NCBI GenBank assembly: GCA_913045375.1 | Contig: CAJWQE010000015.1 | Location: forward strand, 1 to 38,199 | Length of the DNA: 38,199 bases | DNA from: an uncultured Halieaceae bacterium | GTDB taxonomy: Bacteria > Pseudomonadota > Gammaproteobacteria > Pseudomonadales > Halieaceae | Reading direction: 5' to 3' | Shown here: piece after piece, positions 34,383-38,199 of the stretch | Layout of the letters: every line of letters begins with the position of its first letter | Numbering within the stretch: the first letter of the stretch is position 1 | The notes under the pieces: generated by a model | The model's database searches: none | What the model was told of the DNA's origin: nothing | Seen by the model: only the letters and a program-made list of their open reading frames with translations | Translations under genes and position numbers: made by a program

Positions 34383-35719
34383 GTCGAAAATATTTTGGTA
34401 CCGATGGCATCCGAGGCCGTGTTGGCGACGCACCGGTAACACCTGACTTCATGCTAAAACTGGGATGGGCGACGGGCAAGGTCTTCGCCAGTGAAGACGG
34501 TACTAAGCCAACGGTGGTCATTGGTAAAGACACGCGGGTATCGGGCTACATGCTCGAGTCAGCATTGCAGGCGGGACTGGTAGCGGCGGGTGCGAACGTG
34601 AAGCTGCTGGGTCCACTGCCGACCCCTGGGATCGCCCTTCTGACGCGAACGCAAAAAGCAGATGCGGGCATAGTGATCAGCGCCTCTCATAACCCATACT
34701 TTGATAACGGCATCAAATTTTTCAACGGCCAGGGAAGCAAGCTCTCGGATGAGCTGGAGGTCCGGATTGAGGCCATGATTGACAGCCCAATGGAGACCGT
34801 CGATTCAGAGCAGCTTGGTAAAGCGAGCCGCATTGCCGATGCGGCCGGTCGCTACGTTGAATACTGCAAGTCCACCTTTCCTGATGAGCTCAGTCTGAAA
34901 GGAATGAAGCTCGTAATTGATTGCGCACATGGTGCCACCTATCACATTGCGCCTGCCGTGTTTGAAGAACTGGGGGCCACAACAGTTGTGATTGGCGCGA
35001 CACCCGATGGTTACAATATCAACGATGGCGTGGGCTCCACGGAGCCCGCTGCATTGCAGGCAAAGGTGCTAGAAGAGGGCGCGGATATTGGCATTGCCTT
35101 TGACGGTGACGGCGACCGGCTACAAATGGTCAATGCAAAGGGTGAATTACTAACGGGCGACGATGTCCTTTACGTATTGGCCATGCATCGCCTTGCCAAT
35201 GGCGATTCTGACGCTGGAATCGTCGGCACGCTCATGACCAATATGGGGCTGGAATTAGCGCTCCAGGAAAGTGGCCTTCGATTGGCACGTGCCAAGGTGG
35301 GCGACCGCTATGTAAAAGAGCTGATGGTTGCTGAGGGTTGGAGCTTGGGCGGCGAGTCATCCGGTCATATTATCTGCGGAGACTTGAGTACAACCGGTGA
35401 CGGTGTCATCGCCGCCTTGCAAGTACTGGCGGCGGTCAGGGCCTCAGGGAAAAGTCTTGAAGCGCTTACCTCCGGTTTCAATCCTTTACCGCAGGTCTTG
35501 GTCAATGTGCGTATTACAAAGGGCTTTGATCTTTCGACACACCCCACGATTGCTGAAGCCTGCCGCCGCGTTGAATCTGAGCTCGAGGGGCGAGGGCGTC
35601 TACTTCTGCGCCCATCGGGAACCGAGCCTGTCATCCGAGTGATGGTTGAGGGGGATGATACGGTCGCCATTGATGCGCTCGCCGACGAAGTCGCGGACGC
35701 TATTCGACAGGCCGCATAA
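34379..35719 (+). CDS. glmM: phosphoglucosamine mutase
   Basis: GlmM converts glucosamine-6-phosphate to glucosamine-1-phosphate for peptidoglycan and LPS. The 446 residues match the family length. Visible are the opening [13 protein letters not shown], the phosphoserine loop [16 protein letters not shown] (active Ser103), the Mg2+ loop FDGDGDR, the sugar-binding GGESSGHII and the phosphate-binding [19 protein letters not shown] start overlaps folP by 4 bp, indicating coupling. Confidence 0.98.
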   Translation: MSRKYFGTDGIRGRVGDAPVTPDFMLKLGWATGKVFASEDGTKPTVVIGKDTRVSGYMLESALQAGLVAAGANVKLLGPLPTPGIALLTRTQKADAGIVISASHNPYFDNGIKFFNGQGSKLSDELEVRIEAMIDSPMETVDSEQLGKASRIADAAGRYVEYCKSTFPDELSLKGMKLVIDCAHGATYHIAPAVFEELGATTVVIGATPDGYNINDGVGSTEPAALQAKVLEEGADIGIAFDGDGDRLQMVNAKGELLTGDDVLYVLAMHRLANGDSDAGIVGTLMTNMGLELALQESGLRLARAKVGDRYVKELMVAEGWSLGGESSGHIICGDLSTTGDGVIAALQVLAAVRASGKSLEALTSGFNPLPQVLVNVRITKGFDLSTHPTIAEACRRVESELEGRGRLLLRPSGTEPVIRVMVEGDDTVAIDALADEVADAIRQAA

Positions 35720-35730
35720 CAAGATTAGCC

Positions 35731-35759
35731 TTGCCCCTCGCGCGGCACTTGGGTAGACT
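35731..35759 (+). promoter_or_regulatory. possible promoter for secG
   Basis: TTGCCC (35731-35736), a 17-bp spacer and TAGACT (35754-35759), about 58 bp before the secG start, in the only gap of this block that could hold a promoter. The match is moderate. Confidence 0.4.
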
Positions 35760-35816
35760 CGCGCACCCTTGGTAATGACGTTGTTCGGTGTAAAAACGTC
35801 AAGTTCGGAGAGACAC

Positions 35817-36185
35817 GTGAATCAAGTTATTTTGGTTGTCCATCTGCTGGTAGCGCTTGCGATCATCGGCCTCATTTTGCTGCAACGCGGCAAGGGCGCT
35901 GATATGGGTGCATCGTTTGGCGGTGGTGCCTCACAGACGGTCTTTGGCTCGTCAGGTGGTGGAAACGTGCTGACGTCTGCGACCGGTTGGTTGTCGGCGC
36001 TATTCTTCGCGACAAGCTTTGGCCTGGCAATGATTGCAGACCAGCAGTTTGCAGACACCGACGACCTTGGTTTTGAGGTTCCGCTCGAGTCGATCGAAGC
36101 GGCACCCTTGGCTCCTGTAGGTGATCTACCGCTTGCTGATGAGCCCAGCGAAAATTCTGGCGCAGACGATCTCCCGATCGACTAA
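35817..36185 (+). CDS. secG: preprotein translocase subunit SecG
   Basis: Auxiliary subunit of SecYEG. The 122-residue product has TM1 (VILVVHLLVALAIIGLILLQ), the conserved loop RGKGADMGASFGGGASQTVFGSSGGGNVL, TM2 (ATGWLSALFFATSFGLAMI) and an acidic, proline-rich tail. GTG at 35817 is the start: GGAG stands 6 bases upstream and the family begins at this residue. An ATG-initiated frame from 35769 adds non-homologous residues across the untranslated leader. tRNA-Leu follows 14 bp after the stop, as in E. coli. Confidence 0.96.
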   Translation: MNQVILVVHLLVALAIIGLILLQRGKGADMGASFGGGASQTVFGSSGGGNVLTSATGWLSALFFATSFGLAMIADQQFADTDDLGFEVPLESIEAAPLAPVGDLPLADEPSENSGADDLPID

Positions 36186-36199
36186 AGCCAATACAGATT

Positions 36200-36285
36200 G
36201 CGGAAGTGGTGGAATTGGTAGACACGCTATCTTGAGGGGGTAGTGGCCTATGGCTGTGGGGGTTCAAGTCCCCCCTTCCGCACCA
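36200..36285 (+). tRNA. tRNA-Leu (anticodon GAG)
   Basis: An 86-nt class II tRNA: acceptor GCGGAAG/CTTCCGC, D-arm TGGTGGAATTGGTAGACACG, anticodon stem CTATC/GGTAG with loop TTGAGGG (anticodon GAG), a long variable arm, T-arm GGGGGTTCAAGTCCCCC and encoded CCA. Its position behind secG is conserved in gammaproteobacteria. Confidence 0.97.
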
Positions 36286-36290
36286 TCTAT

Positions 36291-36335
36291 AAAGGGAACA
36301 ATGACGCTAAGTTGTTGTTCCCTTTATCTTTTTTA
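36291..36335 (+). terminator. intrinsic terminator after tRNA-Leu
   Basis: AAAGGGAACAA (36291-36301) pairs over 11 bp with TTGTTCCCTTT (36315-36325) around a 13-base loop, followed by a T-rich tract with six consecutive T. It begins 6 nt after the CCA end. Confidence 0.85.
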
Positions 36336-36681
36336 TCTACCTGAAAATCTTAGAGCCGCGATCTCGGTATATTTTTGGTATCGAATCGTGCCTATTTCCG
36401 TGTTCAATGAGCGAAAGTTGGTGCGGCCCGGTATAATAACTACGAGAACGGGCGAGGTAGAGCACTAATGGCCACCATGAAATATCTCAAAGTAAGAAAG
36501 GACTCTGATGCGTTAGCATTATTTCATTAAATCGAGCAATCACTACTTAAATAATGGCCGCGGTATTTTTCATCATCGATCTACGCGACTATGTTGTTTA
36601 GTTAATAAAACAATTTGACAACTTTCACCTCTATTTTTAGGGGGGTAAGCTATAGAGAGGCCTAATTTCTGCGGGGCATAA
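36336..36681. other. AT-rich intergenic stretch between tRNA-Leu and the cyclase gene
   Basis: About 350 bp, visibly richer in A/T than the DNA to its left. It contains a perfect TATAAT (36432-36437) without a good -35, a possible 20-codon reading frame (36468-36530, separate entry) and a TTGACA at 36615 without a well-spaced -10. No rimP/nusA, the usual right-hand neighbours of this tRNA, are present. I see no repeat of the tRNA 3' end that would mark an integration site. Confidence 0.5.
36468..36530 (+). CDS. possible very small ORF (20 codons)
   Basis: ATG at 36468 opens 20 codons (MATMKYLKVRK...) to a TAA. GAGG stands 10 bases upstream and a perfect TATAAT (36432-36437) about 30 bases upstream, so the parts needed for expression are present. 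There is no homology I can recognise and a frame this short can occur by chance. Confidence 0.2.
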   Translation: MATMKYLKVRKDSDALALFH

Positions 36682-37950
36682 GTGCGTAAAGTCGATAGTT
36701 CATATCCCAAGCGTCACGCTGCTAGGCGTATTGCGGATAAGGCATATTTGTGGGTAGCAACTCGTTTTATCGATTGGATCGATGAACTCAGTCGCAAAGT
36801 TCCCAAAATTGGCCTGCGGGCCCGGTTACAGCTAATAGTTCTAGCACTTGTTGTCTTGTTCACAACGAATGTATTGATCAGTGCCTTGGGCTCCTTCGCG
36901 CGTAGTGAGGCGCTTATCCACTATCGTTATTCAGCTAGCGCTTCGAATCTGACCTATGATTTAGAGCGTTTGCTTAAGGCGCAAAAACGGAAGTTACTTG
37001 TCTTAGACGCCTTAGGTACAAAATCCTTTGATCGCATGACTATCTCAGAGCAGGTTCAAACTCAAGAGGATCAGACGAGGATCATTGATGCGCTTGGAGA
37101 TCTTGGACGCTTTACGGAATATCAAACCGAGACAGAATATCGCTCACTGTTCAAAGCCGTGTCTGATCTGCAAGCCATATTGAGCGAAATTTATGAAGAC
37201 CGAGGTTCGCACGGCGGTGATAGCTACGAACTTGCTCTTGCGTCCTACGAGCTGGCTCTGGAAGCACTTGACGTCTTTTCATTGAATAACGCTAAACTTT
37301 CAGCTGATAGGTCACGGGTGGCTAACGAGCAGGCGACTTTAATTGACCGGATTGCCTTCCTAATGTTTTTGGCTTCCATAGTAATAACCACGCTGTTCAT
37401 CCTCGCTTTAATAAAAAATACTAATCAATCGCTGTCTAGGTTGAAGCTGGGGGTAGAGCGTTTTGGGACGGGAGATTTGAAGTATCGAATCGATGAAAGT
37501 TTAGATGCGGGCGAATTTGCGGAGCTAGCGCGCACGTTTAATAAGATGTCTTCTTCACTTGACGCTGCCATAGAGCAACTCGAAGTGAGGGAGCGTTTCA
37601 TTAAAAAAGTTTTTGGCAGATACCTGTCTGATGTGGTGGTGGAAGAAATTTTGGAAACGCCTGATGGCCTATCTATTGGGGGAGAAGTTAAGGAAATTAC
37701 CATCTTAATGAGCGACATTCGAGATTTTACTAGGCTGAGCGAGGTGTTGAATCCACAGGAAACTGTTTTATTGTTGAATCGTTATTTGGGCGCAATGGCC
37801 GAGATCGTTATTGAATACGGTGGTGTCGTTGACGAGTTTTTGGGTGATGGAGTGTTAGCTGCCTTTGGGGCACCAATATCGACCCAATCTTGCTTAAACC
37901 ATTCTTTTAGACCAGCCATTAGTAGACCTTCGTTACTTTCCTTCTATTAG
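36682..37950 (+). CDS. membrane adenylate/guanylate cyclase, truncated in the catalytic domain at the phage junction
   Basis: A class III cyclase with sensor architecture: TM1 at about residues 49-70 (LQLIVLALVVLFTTNVLISAL), a periplasmic helical region to about 215, TM2 (IAFLMFLASIVITTLFILAL), a HAMP domain (SRLKLGVERFGTGDLKYRID...FNKMSSSLDAAIEQL), then the catalytic domain EITILMSDIRDFTRLSEVL (first metal Asp) and EFLGDGVLAAFGAPIS (second metal Asp). Homology stops at GAPIS, about base 37881; the remaining 23 codons to the stop at 37950 are antisense to phage genes. The second half of the domain, with the transition-state Asn/Arg, is missing. GTG start with a GGGG upstream. As it stands it could not cyclise nucleotides; the intact gene probably continues elsewhere in the genome. 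Confidence 0.85.
   Translation: MRKVDSSYPKRHAARRIADKAYLWVATRFIDWIDELSRKVPKIGLRARLQLIVLALVVLFTTNVLISALGSFARSEALIHYRYSASASNLTYDLERLLKAQKRKLLVLDALGTKSFDRMTISEQVQTQEDQTRIIDALGDLGRFTEYQTETEYRSLFKAVSDLQAILSEIYEDRGSHGGDSYELALASYELALEALDVFSLNNAKLSADRSRVANEQATLIDRIAFLMFLASIVITTLFILALIKNTNQSLSRLKLGVERFGTGDLKYRIDESLDAGEFAELARTFNKMSSSLDAAIEQLEVRERFIKKVFGRYLSDVVVEEILETPDGLSIGGEVKEITILMSDIRDFTRLSEVLNPQETVLLLNRYLGAMAEIVIEYGGVVDEFLGDGVLAAFGAPISTQSCLNHSFRPAISRPSLLSFY
37863..37919 (-). CDS. N-terminal fragment of a small marine-phage protein
   Basis: ATG at 37919 shares one base with the stop of the preceding phage gene (TAATG). It encodes MAGLKEWFKQDWVDIGAPK, the typical opening of a small basic protein seen in marine tailed phages (K-WF---WVDIGAPKK). 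After the lysine the frame runs into the antisense of the cyclase gene and loses all resemblance, so only about 19 codons are phage-like. Function unknown. Confidence 0.6.
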
Positions 37951-38179
37951 ACATAACTTTACCACAACCTTTAGCAATACCGCCACGTTTAAAACCTATT
38001 CTACCGCCATCTTTTTTTCCAGCAGGTTTAGGTCCTTTGAAATCTTTTCTCTTTACACCAGAGGGGTCTTTAATTTTACCAGCACAAATTTTAGAAGCGT
38101 AAGCGTTAGCATATGCTGACGGATACACTTTGAATTTTCGCTTCGCTGCGGCTTTACCTCTTGGACAAAGTTTTGCCAT
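37919..38179 (-). CDS. small basic marine-phage protein of unknown function
   Basis: The 86-residue product is very rich in Lys/Arg/Gly/Ala: LCPRGKAAAKRKFKVYPSAYANAYASKICAGKIKDPSG in the first half and GGRIGFKRGGIAKGCGKVMSNRRKVTKVY at the end. I recognise this pattern from pelagiphage/cyanophage-type genomes, where it is an uncharacterised structural-region protein; no function is assigned. Codon use is AT-rich (AAA, GGT, TCT), unlike the host genes. An AAGGAAG ribosome site precedes the ATG, and the last bases (38180-38199) look like the lysine-rich end of yet another frame with a TAATG overlap. It belongs to phage, not to the host chromosome. Confidence 0.75.
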   Translation of the reverse strand: MAKLCPRGKAAAKRKFKVYPSAYANAYASKICAGKIKDPSGVKRKDFKGPKPAGKKDGGRIGFKRGGIAKGCGKVMSNRRKVTKVY

Positions 38180-38199
38180 TACTTTTTCTTCCTTTTCAT

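Noticed and set aside
36615..36656. TTGACA at 36615 as the cyclase promoter
   Set aside because: A perfect -35 word, but no -10-like hexamer at 16-18 bp; the TATAGA at 36651 is 30 bp away.
1..38199. CRISPR arrays, insertion sequences, rRNA
   Set aside because: No regularly spaced direct repeats, transposase motifs or rRNA segments were seen on reading.

Overview
The window is bacterial chromosomal DNA, most likely from a marine gammaproteobacterium. The gene order tolB-pal-cpoB-tRNA-Lys and carA-carB-greA ... yhbY/rlmE-ftsH-folP-glmM-secG-tRNA-Leu is typical of Gammaproteobacteria. The two lipid/acyl-CoA modules and general protein style resemble the OM60/NOR5 (Halieaceae) group; that family-level placement is inference. 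The last ~320 bases are different: AT-rich phage-type DNA joined inside a host cyclase gene.

Layout. (1) 1-1862: end of tolB, then pal and cpoB (envelope constriction complex), tRNA-Lys(TTT) and its terminator. (2) 2058-4489: two translationally coupled thiolases, one SCP2-type and one FadA/FadI-like. (3) 4486-9146: a small basic protein and an exported serine hydrolase on the minus strand, a PPOX-type flavoprotein, and a DUF3604 lipoprotein. (4) 9154-12716, minus strand: an Nramp-fold transporter and pxpA-pxpB-pxpC (5-oxoprolinase), tightly packed. (5) 12866-14021: a YebC/YeeN-type protein and a VOC-fold protein. (6) 14385-20868: a seven-gene acyl-CoA operon (acyl-CoA dehydrogenase, MaoC hydratase, SDR, thiolase, quinone-oxidoreductase-like protein, iron-type alcohol dehydrogenase, thioesterase), preceded by a promoter whose -10 lies in a perfect palindrome. 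An MFS exporter and an SDR converge on it. (7) 23172-28010: carA-carB-greA. (8) 28041-30124: feoA-feoB, inserted into otherwise standard synteny. (9) 30131-36285: a conserved small protein and yhbY facing away from rlmE, then ftsH (with a sigma32-like promoter), folP, glmM, secG and tRNA-Leu(GAG). (10) 36286-38199: AT-richer DNA with a membrane adenylate/guanylate cyclase cut in mid-domain, fused at about 37863-37882 to marine-phage genes on the opposite strand.

How the genes work together. Region 6 encodes every step of one beta-oxidation turn using separate proteins of the peroxisomal (MaoC + HSD17B4-like SDR) type, but no acyl-CoA ligase. Region 4 pairs a complete 5-oxoprolinase with a transporter that keeps the Nramp framework but has lost the metal-ligand residues (DPGN is GPGT; MPHN is VPYN); it is the best candidate here for an under-described system, a 5-oxoproline or related organic-solute uptake and hydrolysis unit. 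Other points worth a look are an intrinsic-terminator hairpin inside the cpoB signal-peptide codons, a thiolase whose second catalytic cysteine is serine, and the cyclase/phage junction, which shares a short sequence and looks like an assembly chimera.
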